Notes under the pieces: generated by a model
Seen by the model: the letters and a program-made list of their open reading frames with translations, nothing else
The model's database searches: none
Told to the model about the DNA's origin: nothing
Source of the DNA: Streptomyces canus
Lineage (GTDB): Bacteria; Actinomycetota; Actinomycetes; Streptomycetales; Streptomycetaceae
DNA: 64,000 nucleotides
Direction: 5' to 3'
Assembly (NCBI RefSeq): GCF_001514145.1
Contig: NZ_KQ948669.1
Location: forward strand, 248,001-312,000
Shown here: positions 42,668-51,489 of the stretch, piece after piece
How positions within the stretch are numbered: position 1 is the first letter of the stretch
Layout of the letters: each line of letters opens with the position of its first letter
Translations under genes and position numbers: made by a program

Positions 42668-43302
42668 TGCTGGCCGAGGACTCGACCCTGCTGCGAGAGG
42701 GGCTGGTCCGACTACTCACCGAGGAGGGGCACGAGGTGCCGGCCGCGGTGGGTGACGCCGTCTCCCTGCTGCGGGAGGTGGAGGCCCGGCCGCCGGACCT
42801 GGTCGTCGTCGACATCCGGATGCCCCCCACCCACACGGACGAGGGGCTGCGGGCCGCGCTGGAGATCCGCAAGCGGTGGCCCGGTGTCGGCGTCCTGGTG
42901 CTGTCCCAGCACATAGAGCGCAACTACGCGGCACAGCTGCTGACCTCGAACGCGGAGCGGGTCGGCTACCTGCTCAAGGACCGGGTCGCCCAGGTGGAGG
43001 AGTTCCTCGACGCGCTGGAGCGGATCCAGGCGGGTGGCGCCGCCATCGACCCGGAGGTCGTACGGCAGTTGGTGATCCGCACGACGCACAGCGACCCGCT
43101 GGCCCGGCTGACCCCGCGCGAGCGCAGCGTCCTGGAGACGCTGGCCCAGGGGTACACCAACGCGGCCATCTCCGAGAAGCTGCACATCTCCATGAGCACG
43201 GTCGAGAAGAACCTCAACACGATCTTCGACAAGCTCGAGCTCGCGCACGCCACGGGCTACAACCGCCGGATCCTGGCCGTACTGCGGTATCTGGAGTCGT
43301 GA
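42658..43302 (+). CDS. LuxR-type (NarL/FixJ) response regulator
   Basis: A 214-residue response regulator. The receiver has the acidic pair in VMLAEDSTLL, the phospho-acceptor Asp in DLVVVDIRMPP, and the Lys in VGYLLKDRV. The C-terminal LuxR HTH is RLTPRERSVLETLAQGYTNA followed by SEKLHISMSTVEKNL. GTG 42658 lies inside the kinase gene end and has GGAG five bases upstream, so the two are translated together. As the only DNA-binding protein in the lasso block, it is the best candidate for binding the TGCGG-N4-CCGCA operators in the two flanking divergent promoters. Confidence 0.9.
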   Translation: MRVMLAEDSTLLREGLVRLLTEEGHEVPAAVGDAVSLLREVEARPPDLVVVDIRMPPTHTDEGLRAALEIRKRWPGVGVLVLSQHIERNYAAQLLTSNAERVGYLLKDRVAQVEEFLDALERIQAGGAAIDPEVVRQLVIRTTHSDPLARLTPRERSVLETLAQGYTNAAISEKLHISMSTVEKNLNTIFDKLELAHATGYNRRILAVLRYLES

Positions 43303-43363
43303 CGACGACGTACCGGCCGGCCGAAGTCCCGCCACCCGGCACGTCGTCATGGTCATCGCGCCG

Positions 43364-44389
43364 TCACTGGAAGGAATACGGGTTCAGGGCGTCGTCCGGC
43401 AGGTGCTCCACCTGGACCCGGTCGCCGATGCCCGCCTCCTCGGCGAGTTCGAGGAGCACGTCGAGGGCGACATGGTCCTCGAGCGCGAAGCCCGTCGAGT
43501 CGAAGACGGTCACCCCGTCCCGCAGCCGGGCCGCCGCCTCGGGATCGGCGCACAGGGTCATCAGGTCGGGACCGAGGTCGGCCGCCTCGAGTTGCTGGCA
43601 CTCCCCCTCCCGCAGTGCCTGTGCCACGTGGTCCGGCGTCACGAACGCCGACTTCAGCACCGCCCTGGGCACCTCGAACTTGCCGACGAGGTCGGCGCCG
43701 ATGGCGTTGATGTGGACGTGCGGCCGCAGGTTCTCGCCGCTCAGCACCGGTCCTTCGCCTACGCCGACCGAGGTCACGGTGCAGATGATGTCCGCCGCCG
43801 CCTCCAACTCCGCCAGTTCCACGACCCGTACGTCCAGGCCGAGGAAGTCCACGCGGTCCGCGAAGGAGCGCGCGTGGGCCGGCTCGATGTCGTGCACCAG
43901 GATCTGCTCCAGCGAGAACACCCGGCTGAGCGCGTGGGCCTGGGTCACCGCCTGAGCGCCGGCGCCCACCAGACCGAGGACCCGGCTGTCCGGACGGGCG
44001 AGCAATCCGCTGGCGATCGCCGAGGCGGCTCCCGTGCGGATCGCGGTGGGCAGGATGCCGTCGCAGATCGCGAGGAGACGGCCCGTCACATCGTCGTAGC
44101 GGGTGAGGGATCCGATGATGGTCGGCAGTTGGTACGTGGTGGGGTTCGACGGTGTGTAGGCCACCGTCTTGATCGTTATGGAACGCCCGGGATCATGGTG
44201 CGGCATCCATTCGAGGATGGCCGTGTCCCCCGGGCCACGCACGAAGCCGTCGCGAGCGGGGGTCACCCCCGTGTCCGTTGAGGTGAACGCCTCCCGGAGC
44301 CGGACGATCATCCGGTCCATGAAGCGATCGTTGCCGCTCTCCTTGACGAGTTTGGCAACATGCTGCCGGGTGAGGACCGTGGTCTCCAT
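43364..44389 (-). CDS. ornithine cyclodeaminase/mu-crystallin-family enzyme
   Basis: A 341-residue NAD(P)-dependent enzyme of the ornithine cyclodeaminase family, which includes SbnB-type and ketimine/alanine dehydrogenases. The Rossmann motif is VLGLVGAGAQAVTQAHALSR. The N-terminal substrate domain has GDTAILEWMP, YTPSNPTTYQLPTIIGSL and LLAICDGILPTAIRTGAASA, with the conserved Arg/Lys residues. IICTVTSVGVGEGPVLSG and HINAIGADLVGKFEV are the typical NAD/substrate stretches. ATG 44389 has GGGGAG just upstream; an extension to 44422 lacks one. Its promoter region holds the shared operator array, so it probably belongs to the lasso regulon, possibly making an unusual amino acid. Confidence 0.85.
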   Translation of the reverse strand: METTVLTRQHVAKLVKESGNDRFMDRMIVRLREAFTSTDTGVTPARDGFVRGPGDTAILEWMPHHDPGRSITIKTVAYTPSNPTTYQLPTIIGSLTRYDDVTGRLLAICDGILPTAIRTGAASAIASGLLARPDSRVLGLVGAGAQAVTQAHALSRVFSLEQILVHDIEPAHARSFADRVDFLGLDVRVVELAELEAAADIICTVTSVGVGEGPVLSGENLRPHVHINAIGADLVGKFEVPRAVLKSAFVTPDHVAQALREGECQQLEAADLGPDLMTLCADPEAAARLRDGVTVFDSTGFALEDHVALDVLLELAEEAGIGDRVQVEHLPDDALNPYSFQ

Positions 44390-44417
44390 TTTCTCCCCTC
44401 GAGTTTCGTCGCACCTC

Positions 44418-44431
44418 GGCAACTAATTGCC
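44418..44431. promoter_or_regulatory. GGCAA-N4-TTGCC palindrome upstream of the cyclodeaminase-like gene
   Basis: A perfect 5-bp inverted repeat with CTAA between the arms, about 30 bp upstream of the start codon. Flanking CCTT/GAGG bases extend it imperfectly. It may be a second, local operator. Confidence 0.4.
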
Positions 44432-44582
44432 AAGGAATGTACGCCGTTCATTCAACGAGCTACACTCCGCGATCGTCGTATATTCCACCCGAAGGCTATT
44501 GCCGGCCCTTTGCGGGTACCGCCGATTCGCACTTCGAACGTAACGGGCCAGAGTTTTACCGGTCAAGGTTTTCCCAGGGCAG

Positions 44583-44644
44583 TACGGTTTTCCTCAGGTT
44601 TCTCGCTGCGGTTTTCCGCAGGTCCGTACCTGCGGTTTTCCGCA
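44583..44644. promoter_or_regulatory. three operators at 24-bp spacing in the MMPL/cyclodeaminase divergent promoter
   Basis: TACGGTTTTCCTCA (44583), TGCGGTTTTCCGCA (44607) and TGCGGTTTTCCGCA (44631) start exactly 24 bp apart. The last two are perfect TGCGG-N4-CCGCA palindromes. Read on the other strand they equal the 14-mer at 40574-40587, where two copies also stand 24 bp apart. The spacing exceeds two helical turns, so successive sites rotate slightly. One regulator for both promoters is the simplest explanation. Confidence 0.75.
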
Positions 44645-44780
44645 TACCGAGCCTGTGGAAAGCAACGGGCACCACGACGGTTTACCTCGTATCCACGTCC
44701 AGGTCGGCCGACCTAGCGTTTTCCCCGTCGAGATCCGACCGGCTTCCTGAGCCGGGCCTGCAGCAACGGAAGGAAGCAAG

Positions 44781-47240
44781 GTGCGAAAGAAACCGGCAAC
44801 GGTACGGATTGCTCGATGGAGCGCCACTCATCCGTGGTCCGCCATCGGTATGTGGGTCGTGTTCGTCGCCGCGTGTCTCTTCCTGGGCGGAGCGGCGGGC
44901 ACGAACGCGATCAGCGACGAGGAGTCGGGGGTCCGTGAATCGGGCCGGGCGGGCAAGATCGTGCACTCGGGTGACTTCCCCGAGAAGGCCGAGGAGAACG
45001 TGCTGATCACCGCCGAGGACGGCGGGAAGCTGGACCGCGCGGCCGGTCGGGCGGCGGCGGCGGACGTCGTCAAGCGGATGAAGGCGCTCTCCGAGGTGGA
45101 GAGCGTCGGCGCGCCGGTCGCCTCGCCCAACGGCAGGGCCCTCCTGGTCCCGGTCACCATGAAGGGCGACACGGAGAACGCCGACCAGCGGGTCCAGCCG
45201 CTGCTCGACGTCGGCGCGGCCGTCCAGGACGCCCACGAGGGCCTGCGGATCGACGAGGTGGGCACCGGCTCGACGGCCAAGGGGCTGTCGGAGACGCTCG
45301 GCGAGGACTTCAAGAAGGCCGAGCTGATCAGTCTGCCGCTGACCCTGCTGATCCTGCTGGTCGTCTTCGGCGCGATCATCGCGGCCGGCGTCCCCGTGGT
45401 GCTCGCGCTGTCCTGCGTCGGCGCGGCCATCGGGCTCTCCACCCTCGCCTCCCACGTACTGCCCGAGACGAGCGCGGTCAGCAACGTCATCCTGCTCATG
45501 GGCATGGCCGTGGGTGTGGACTACTCGCTCTTCTACCTCAAACGCGAACGCGAGGAACGCCGAGCCGGGAAGTCCCATGTCGACGCGATCGAGATCGCCG
45601 CGGAGACCTCCGGACACACCGTGGTGGTCTCCGGCACCACCGTGATCGTGGCCATGGCCGGTCTCTACCTGGCCAACGAGGCGACCTTCGCCTCCCTGGC
45701 CACCGGCTCCATCATCGTCGTGGCGGTCGCCGTGCTGGCCTCGCTGACCGTGCTGCCCGCCCTCCTCGCCAAGCTGGGCCGCTGGGTCGACAAGCCCAAG
45801 GTGCCGTTCCTGTGGCGGCTGACCATGCGCTTCGGCGAGTCCCGGGTGTGGCCCGCGCTGCTGCGTCCCGCGCTGTCCAAGCCGGTCATCACGCTCGTGG
45901 TGTCCATGGGCGCGCTGGTCCTGCTGGCCCTGCCGGCTCTCGACATGAAGCTCAAGCAACCGGGCTCCGACGACCTGTCCAGGGACATCCCCGTCGTCCA
46001 GGCGATGGACCGGTTGACCGCCGCCTTCCCGAGCAAGGGCACCGTGCACCAGGTCGCCGTCGAGGCGCCCGCGGCGGAGGCCGGCGAGGTGAAGAGCGCG
46101 CTGAAGGGTTTACTGGAGCGCACCGCGGACAACAAGCTGTTCGCCCACGACTCGACCCCGACGATCAAGGAGTCGGCGAACCACCGGGTCCACACGGTGG
46201 ACGTGGGCACGCCGTACGCGCCCAAGAGCGACGGGGCACGCGAGTCCCTGGACCTGTTGCGCGAGTGGGTGCCGCAGGCCATGGCCGATGTACCCGGCGC
46301 CGAGAGCGCGGTCGGCGGCAAGGTGGCGCAGGGCGTGGACTTCACGGGGCACCTGGAGGAACGGATGCCCTTCGTCGTGGGCTTCGTCCTGCTGCTGACC
46401 TTCGTCACCATGATCATGATCTTCCGCTCGCTGGCCGTGGCCATCTCCGCGATCCTGCTGAACCTGCTCTCCGCGGCGGCCGCCTTCGGCGTCCTGGTGG
46501 CGGTCTTCCAGCACACCTGGGCGGAGGGGATCCTCGACTTCCACAGTTCGGGCGCGGTCGTCTCGTGGCTGCCGCTCTTCCTGTTCGTGGTGCTGTTCGG
46601 CCTGTCGATGGACTACCACGTCTTCGTGGTCAGCCGGATCCGCGAGGCCGCAATCAACGGTGCCCCGACCAAGGAGGCCGTCCGTGAGGGCATCACCCGC
46701 TCGGCGGGCGTGGTGACCAGTGCCGCGATCGTCATGGTCGGGGTGTTCGCGATCTTCGGCACGCTGTCCATGGTCGAGTTCAAGCAGCTCGGCGTGGGTC
46801 TGGCGGCGGCCATCCTGCTGGACGCGGTGATCATCCGGATCTACGTCCTGCCGGCCCTGATGACGGCACTGGGCAGGTGGAACTGGTGGCCCGGCAGGAT
46901 CTCCGGCGGCGGCCGCGGCCCCTCGGCCCAGCTCCCGGACCAGGCGGACCCCGGGCGACAGCGCGCGGAGGAGCAGCCGCAGTACGCCGGGTTCACCGCA
47001 CCGCAGCAGCAGTACCGGCAGGAAACGCCCCAGCAGTACGAGCCGCAGCAGGGACAGCAGTACGGGCAGCAGTACGGGCAGGGCGACTACCAGCAGCCCT
47101 ACCCGCAGGGCCCGTACCAGCAGCCGTACCAGCACGACCCGAACCAGCAGCCGTACCAGCAGGGCGGCTCACCGCGGCAGCAGTCGCAGCCCGGTCAGCA
47201 CCGCCGCGACACCTCGCGACCTGACTACTACCAGCCGTAG
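44781..47240 (+). CDS. MMPL-family RND transporter with Gln/Tyr-rich tail
   Basis: An 819-residue, roughly 12-helix RND-superfamily exporter of the MMPL type. The architecture is duplicated: one helix, an extracellular domain, five helices, repeated once. GVDYSLFYLKREREERRAGK and FGLSMDYHVFVVSRIREAAI are the paired GxDY motifs of the proton relay. The last 115 residues are a cytoplasmic tail of QQPY/GQQY repeats. GTG 44781 has GGAAGGA upstream. The divergent cyclodeaminase-like gene shares its operator array with the lasso promoter. As the lasso operon has no ABC exporter, this protein is the best candidate for exporting the product; that is inference. Confidence 0.9.
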   Translation: MRKKPATVRIARWSATHPWSAIGMWVVFVAACLFLGGAAGTNAISDEESGVRESGRAGKIVHSGDFPEKAEENVLITAEDGGKLDRAAGRAAAADVVKRMKALSEVESVGAPVASPNGRALLVPVTMKGDTENADQRVQPLLDVGAAVQDAHEGLRIDEVGTGSTAKGLSETLGEDFKKAELISLPLTLLILLVVFGAIIAAGVPVVLALSCVGAAIGLSTLASHVLPETSAVSNVILLMGMAVGVDYSLFYLKREREERRAGKSHVDAIEIAAETSGHTVVVSGTTVIVAMAGLYLANEATFASLATGSIIVVAVAVLASLTVLPALLAKLGRWVDKPKVPFLWRLTMRFGESRVWPALLRPALSKPVITLVVSMGALVLLALPALDMKLKQPGSDDLSRDIPVVQAMDRLTAAFPSKGTVHQVAVEAPAAEAGEVKSALKGLLERTADNKLFAHDSTPTIKESANHRVHTVDVGTPYAPKSDGARESLDLLREWVPQAMADVPGAESAVGGKVAQGVDFTGHLEERMPFVVGFVLLLTFVTMIMIFRSLAVAISAILLNLLSAAAAFGVLVAVFQHTWAEGILDFHSSGAVVSWLPLFLFVVLFGLSMDYHVFVVSRIREAAINGAPTKEAVREGITRSAGVVTSAAIVMVGVFAIFGTLSMVEFKQLGVGLAAAILLDAVIIRIYVLPALMTALGRWNWWPGRISGGGRGPSAQLPDQADPGRQRAEEQPQYAGFTAPQQQYRQETPQQYEPQQGQQYGQQYGQGDYQQPYPQGPYQQPYQHDPNQQPYQQGGSPRQQSQPGQHRRDTSRPDYYQP

Positions 47241-47257
47241 AGCCAGGTCCCTCCGCC

Positions 47258-47305
47258 GAGGAGGGAGGGTCTTCCGTCACCCCCGGACGGAGACCCTCCC
47301 TCCTC
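47258..47305 (+). terminator. strong terminator after the MMPL gene
   Basis: GAGGAGGGAGGGTCT (47258-47272) starts a stem of about 20 bp that pairs with a right arm ending at 47305, with one bulged base. TTCCTT follows. It lies 18 bp past the stop codon and closes the lasso-linked block. Confidence 0.8.
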
Positions 47306-47368
47306 TTCCTTGCGCGTCTTCGCGCACACCGACGCGTGGTCGCAGGCCGGGAGAGCCGCGCGACGCGG

Positions 47369-47384
47369 AGAGGCCCGGCGCCTT
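47369..47384 (+). repeat. 16-bp sequence repeated in inverse at the tRNA-Arg relic
   Basis: AGAGGCCCGGCGCCTT is identical to the minus strand at 53755-53740, where it runs into the anticodon arm of the tRNA-Arg relic. The next 16 bases are also similar (10 matches). It lies just before the other shared repeat at 47461 and may mark the left end of the island. Confidence 0.5.
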
Positions 47385-47460
47385 GAAGGCGCTAGGACGG
47401 ACCACCGGGAAACCACCTCTTACCTGGCTGTTTCCGCGCGCCAAGCTCGGACGCGTAGCT

Positions 47461-47480
47461 ACTTCGACACACATTCGACA
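47461..47480 (+). repeat. direct repeat, left copy (TTCGACAC motif)
   Basis: ACTTCGACACACATTCGACA matches the sequence at 53537-53556, directly after the integrase stop, at 18 of 20 positions and in the same orientation. The two copies bracket the accessory region and may be scars of the same integrative element. Confidence 0.55.
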
Positions 47481-47505
47481 GGCTAGGGAACGGACATGCC
47501 TGGCA

Positions 47506-48213
47506 TCATCGCTCTGAGAGTTCGACGTTGGGCCAGCCGATGACTTCTAGTTGGTCTAGCACCACTTCGCAGCTGGCGACGAAGTCGAACGCCGCGTCCG
47601 GGAAGACGGTGTGATCGCCATGGGAGACGCGAGCTCGCAGTCGGGCAAGGCGCACCATCGTCTCCGCCACTGAGTGCGGCAGGCCCCTTCCCTCAAGCTG
47701 CCTTGCAGCCTCCTGCACGGACCGTGTACCGCCGAGCAGATCGCGGTAGGCGACCTCGACAGCTCGCCAGGCAAGCATCACGGCGCTGTCCGGTGAACTA
47801 CCGACCAAGTCCAGCGCCTGGTCGAGAGCTTCATATTGAGCGGAGCGGGCGCGCAAATGAGGACGAACAACAGGGCCAGTCTGTGAGGGCAGGGACCCCG
47901 GTCTTGACGGCTGTCCGACCTCTCCTGGAGGTGAGGACGAGGTTTGCTCCCGGGTTTCGTCGTAAGTCCGTCGTGCCTCTTCAGCGAACTCGATTGCTCC
48001 CGCCGGGGTTTCCAGCCGCGTCATACGGGCGAAGGCCCGCTTGAGGTGCTGCCTGCCGGCCCAAGCAAGCACCAACGTCACTACGGGCCATGCAAGTGCC
48101 TCAACATACTTGAGGACCAGTTCAGCTACTGCCACGTGGCCATCTAACCGCAGGTGCGACTCGCCAGGTTGCAGTTCGACCGCTTCGTCCCGAAGCAACT
48201 TGAGGGAGGGCAC
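47506..48213 (-). CDS. membrane-anchored protein of unknown function
   Basis: A 235-residue protein. One membrane helix near the N-terminus (LVLKYVEALAWPVVTLVLAW) is followed by a charged linker and a Ser/Pro-rich stretch. A helical C-terminal domain has AVMLAWRAVEVAYRDLL and ARLRARVSHGDH, with the RxxxxH look of HEPN/DUF4145-like domains. The start may be GTG 48135, just before the membrane helix. I do not recognise a specific family. The gene lies in an island of accessory genes. Confidence 0.55.
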   Translation of the reverse strand: MPSLKLLRDEAVELQPGESHLRLDGHVAVAELVLKYVEALAWPVVTLVLAWAGRQHLKRAFARMTRLETPAGAIEFAEEARRTYDETREQTSSSPPGEVGQPSRPGSLPSQTGPVVRPHLRARSAQYEALDQALDLVGSSPDSAVMLAWRAVEVAYRDLLGGTRSVQEAARQLEGRGLPHSVAETMVRLARLRARVSHGDHTVFPDAAFDFVASCEVVLDQLEVIGWPNVELSER

Positions 48214-48335
48214 TGCCTTGGGCTGGTGTGTCGCTCACCTGCGCTGATGGTCCGTGGGCGTCCGCGCTTATCCGCCGTTGTTCGTCGGCGTTGTCACGCA
48301 GTTAGACACTCAAGGGTCCCGGGGGCCGCGATACA

Positions 48336-48641
48336 GTGCGCGCCGTGGACATACCCGGCTGGTTCGTCTGGCTCGCTCTCGGTCTGGCCGTCTTGCAGAC
48401 CCTCGGCCTCGTACCTGTCATCCGCCGACTGCGCGGATCCAACTCATCGGCGCGTTCCAAGGCGCGTCTTGACCTCCTGGACGCCGTCGGCTCCCTGCTG
48501 CTCATCGGGGGCCCGCTGCTGAGTCTCGCAGTAGCGGAATCCTGGTTCTGGCTCACCATCGCCGGCTTCGTGCTCATGGCCGCCGTCTACACCGTGAAGG
48601 GTGTCCACTGGGTCCGCGCTCGTCGCCGTCCCACGGCCTGA
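48336..48641 (+). CDS. small membrane protein of unknown function
   Basis: A 101-residue protein with three hydrophobic segments (WFVWLALGLAVLQTLGLV, LLDAVGSLLLIGGPLLSLAV, FWLTIAGFVLMAAVYTV) and basic loops (RRLRGSNSS, RARRRPTA), so it is an inner-membrane protein. GTG 48336 or GTG 48345 may be the start; no clear ribosome site is seen. I do not recognise a family. Confidence 0.5.
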   Translation: MRAVDIPGWFVWLALGLAVLQTLGLVPVIRRLRGSNSSARSKARLDLLDAVGSLLLIGGPLLSLAVAESWFWLTIAGFVLMAAVYTVKGVHWVRARRRPTA

Positions 48642-48783
48642 TCCAAACGACAGGCTCTAACCGCTCGGTGCACTACGTCTTCTTGCCTTGGGTGTTGCCG
48701 GGGATCTTGGGGAGCTGGGTTTTTGCTGGTCGGGGGCAGTGGGCCCGTGCGCCTGGTGGTCGTCGTTGGTCGTCCTTGGCCAC

Positions 48784-48820
48784 TGTTGAGCAGCGTCGGA
48801 CGGCCCAGGGACGGCCCAGA
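48784..48820 (+). repeat. dispersed repeat, first copy
   Basis: GTTGAGCA followed by GACGGCCCAGGGACGGCCC. A second copy at 51699-51732 matches at about 29 of 37 positions. Both lie in gaps between island genes and may be remnants of element ends. Confidence 0.4.
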
Positions 48821-48839
48821 CAACGGCCCGTTCGGCGGC

Positions 48840-49385
48840 CTACGAGCTGATGGGCAACTCTCGTGCTCGCTGGCGTGCTTGGGCTCGTATGTCCTTCAGA
48901 CGACTGTGGAACGCGTTGTGGCGGTTCTGGTCGAGGTTCAGCGGGAGGTCGAGCTGGGAAATGAGCTGTGACTCCAGGTCCCATGGTTCGCTCTGCTCGA
49001 TCCAGCACACCCGCGCGTTGTCCGCCATCCACTGGCTCAGGGTCGCTTCGCCGACCTTGCCGAAGGTCATCCGCTTGCCGCTGCCCACTCGGCGCAGCTC
49101 AAGTCCGAGCAGGCATCCGAGGGTGAGCCGCAGTGTCGAGCCGGCCGCGTTGCCCCGGTAGTGGTCGCGCACCCGCTTGCGAAGGTTCTGCGTGCTGGTC
49201 CGGTTCGCCATGAACCGCGGGGCTATACCGACGTACAGCAGGCGCCCAGCATCCAGGTCGGGGTGGGGCGACTGTTTGAAGTGCCACCCGTAGACCCCTG
49301 CCGCCGCCGGTACAGGACTCGGACGCACCAAGACCTCCTGCGCCGACCACACCTGATCGGGACTGACAAGAGCGGAAGCTTCCAC
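48840..49385 (-). CDS. GIY-YIG-superfamily nuclease-like protein
   Basis: A 181-residue protein. GVYGWHFKQSP and GRLLYVGIAPRF give the paired GxY...YxG strands of GIY-YIG domains. STQNLRKRVRDHYRGNAAGS supplies the conserved Arg/His-containing helix, and ESQLISQLDLPLNLDQNRHN the downstream Glu and Asn. GTG 49385 has GGAGG five bases upstream. Standalone GIY-YIG proteins of this type occur on mobile elements and may cut DNA; the target is unknown. Confidence 0.75.
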   Translation of the reverse strand: MEASALVSPDQVWSAQEVLVRPSPVPAAAGVYGWHFKQSPHPDLDAGRLLYVGIAPRFMANRTSTQNLRKRVRDHYRGNAAGSTLRLTLGCLLGLELRRVGSGKRMTFGKVGEATLSQWMADNARVCWIEQSEPWDLESQLISQLDLPLNLDQNRHNAFHSRLKDIRAQARQRARELPISS

Positions 49386-49680
49386 GGCACCTCCAGGCGC
49401 GCGACGGCTGATCGTCGCAGGCTACTGGTCGCCGCTGACAGCGTCCCTCGCCTGCGCAGCTGCGTGACATCAGCTTGGGAAGCTCAGGTGTTCTGCAGGC
49501 AGTGACTGCTCTGACCTGCGACGGAACTTGAACCGCGTCCGAGCGGTTGCAGACTTGTTCCGCGCTGTTCCCCGTGGTTCTCCGTGGTTCTCCGCGAAAT
49601 CTGGCACGCATCTGGCATGTCCGGCCGGCGCCTCGCCAACGTCTGGCCTGCTGCGCGAATCCCACTCGTACGCCCCTACC

Positions 49681-50334
49681 ATGCGGGTCATGGGGACGTC
49701 TGATTCCACACCACTCATACGCGCCTGCTGGCTCTCATGGCTCGCGGTCGCGACCGTCGATCAAGCGGAGTTGGTGAAGACCCTTGGCTTGATGGATGCG
49801 CGGGAGACCACCTGGGCCGATGGCGTGGAACTCATCGACGAGGTGGCACACGAGGAGGAGCCGTTCTCCACAGTCGTCGTTACCCCGCCCATGCAGGGGT
49901 GGACCCTGGTCGTCGGACCGTACTTCGGCCTGTCCTATCCGCAGCAGACAGCGCACGTCACTGACCTGTGCCGAAAATTGAGCGTGCACTTCGGCAAAGC
50001 CCAGCTCTTCTTCCACAGCGAGCAGAACGACGGGGAGGCGTGGCTGATCGCCGAACGCGGACGGATCCTCAGACGTTGGATCAGTGAGTACCCGGAGCTC
50101 GCCCTGGGTGAGCCGTTCGGAGTCGAGCGACGACTCCTCGACGCCTACGGCATCACGGGCAAGCCCGAGGATCTCGCCCCAGACAGCGACCTGGCAGGCG
50201 ACTGGGCGGCGACCTGGGGGGATTGCTGGGCGACAACGGTCGCAGAGGAAAACAGCGTCGACCCCACGAAAGCCGCCGCCGATGCGGGCTCGATCAGCGG
50301 CATGCTGGTGGCATCTGCTCCACCTTTCGAGTAA
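49681..50334 (+). CDS. protein of unknown function
   Basis: A 217-residue acidic protein. It contains WTLVVGPYFGLSYPQQTAHV, VHFGKAQLFFHSEQNDGEAW and LIAERGRILRRWISEYPELA. This alternation of strands and a WLI(A/R)xGxxxR turn is seen in small immunity-like proteins (SUKH/SMI1 surroundings), but I cannot assign it. ATG 49681 is preferred because upstream codons read as non-protein; ATG 49690 is possible. It lies among accessory genes. Confidence 0.6.
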   Translation: MRVMGTSDSTPLIRACWLSWLAVATVDQAELVKTLGLMDARETTWADGVELIDEVAHEEEPFSTVVVTPPMQGWTLVVGPYFGLSYPQQTAHVTDLCRKLSVHFGKAQLFFHSEQNDGEAWLIAERGRILRRWISEYPELALGEPFGVERRLLDAYGITGKPEDLAPDSDLAGDWAATWGDCWATTVAEENSVDPTKAAADAGSISGMLVASAPPFE

Positions 50335-50820
50335 GCGCACGGCTTGCCCACGGAACAACCACCGTCTTGCACACGGCTCCGGAGGGCCCTGCGGTCCTAG
50401 GCAAATTTGCTGGGCACAGCCTCGTACAGGTGTGAGCAGCAGGGACCTGTCCACAGATAGTCCACGGCATGCTGACCACCGCATTAGGAGTTCGATCCGG
50501 TTCCGCTCCAGCTGCCGTCGGCGACTGGTGCGACGGCCGGACAGAGACGCTGATGTACGTCCCCGTCCGACGTCGTTGATGTCAGCCGCGGATGTCAGCG
50601 ACCTTCTGATCCGTAGCTCTACATAGATCGGTCATCCAAGGTCATACAGGCTGCCGGAAGGGCTATGAGGGTTCGTGTTGGGCGCTGCCGGTTGCTGCGG
50701 TTGCTGTACTTCGCTGCTGTACGGCATACGCCCTCACGAGGTCAGCCGGGCCGTGAAGAACGGCGAGGTGTTAACCGCTTTGCCTGCCCCAAGTCCCCTG
50801 TGCAGTCCTATCGTTGACTG
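50335..50820. other. gap without recognisable features
   Basis: No gene with protein-like character, tRNA or strong hairpin is visible in these 486 bp. The sequence is less GC-rich than the flanks. Confidence 0.5.
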
Positions 50821-51489
50821 ATGCGCACACACCCCATTGACCGCCCGGCCGATCTCGACGTCGTACGTGAGTCCTACGACCGGGTGGCCGACAACTACGC
50901 CCACATGGTCGTGACGACGGGAATTGGCGACATCCGCAAGGATCCATGGCTCAAGGCGTCGATCGACGCCTTCGCCGACACGGTGCGCGGGCTCGGGCCC
51001 GTCCTCGACGTCGGCTGCGGACCCGGAACGGTGACCGCGTACCTCGCCGAACGCGGACTCGATGTATCCGGGGTGGATCTCTCGCCTCGCATGATCGAGA
51101 ACGCGCGCCGACTTCATCCAGAGTGCCGCTTCGCTGTCGGTTCCGCCACTGAGCTCGACCTCGGTGAAGGGTCTTTGGGCGGCGTGCTCGGGTGGTGGTC
51201 ACTGTTCAACCTCCCTCGGGACGTCCTTCCCCAGGTCCTCGCCCTGTTCGCGCGCGCGTTGAAGCCAGGCGGCCACTTCATTACCGGAACACACGTCGGT
51301 GACGAGGACGCGCTGCGCACCGAGGCCTACGGCGGCGTACCCGTCCGCTGGACGACACACAAGTGGCGGCCTGAACAACTCGTCGACCTGATAGAGCAGG
51401 CCGGCCTAAACCCGGTCGCCGAATTGCGACTCCCTCCGACGGATTACAGCGGGCCCGGCCTGGTCGTCATGGCCAAGCGGCCCGACTGA
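50821..51489 (+). CDS. class I SAM-dependent methyltransferase
   Basis: A 222-residue methyltransferase. Motif I is VLDVGCGPGTVTAYLAERG, motif II follows as VSGVDLSPRMIENARR, and post-motif stretches LGGVLGWWSLFNLP and LKPGGHFITGTHVG complete the Rossmann-like fold. The N-terminus (VVRESYDRVADNYAHMV) is typical of small-molecule methyltransferases of the Methyltransf_25 group. The substrate is unknown. It lies alone between two non-coding gaps in the island. Confidence 0.85.
   Translation: MRTHPIDRPADLDVVRESYDRVADNYAHMVVTTGIGDIRKDPWLKASIDAFADTVRGLGPVLDVGCGPGTVTAYLAERGLDVSGVDLSPRMIENARRLHPECRFAVGSATELDLGEGSLGGVLGWWSLFNLPRDVLPQVLALFARALKPGGHFITGTHVGDEDALRTEAYGGVPVRWTTHKWRPEQLVDLIEQAGLNPVAELRLPPTDYSGPGLVVMAKRPD

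Noticed and set aside
47340..47400. tRNA-Ser(UGA) at the left end of the island
   Set aside because: The anticodon-arm-like GGCGC-CTTGAAG-GCGCT is present, but no T-arm or acceptor stem can be formed around it.
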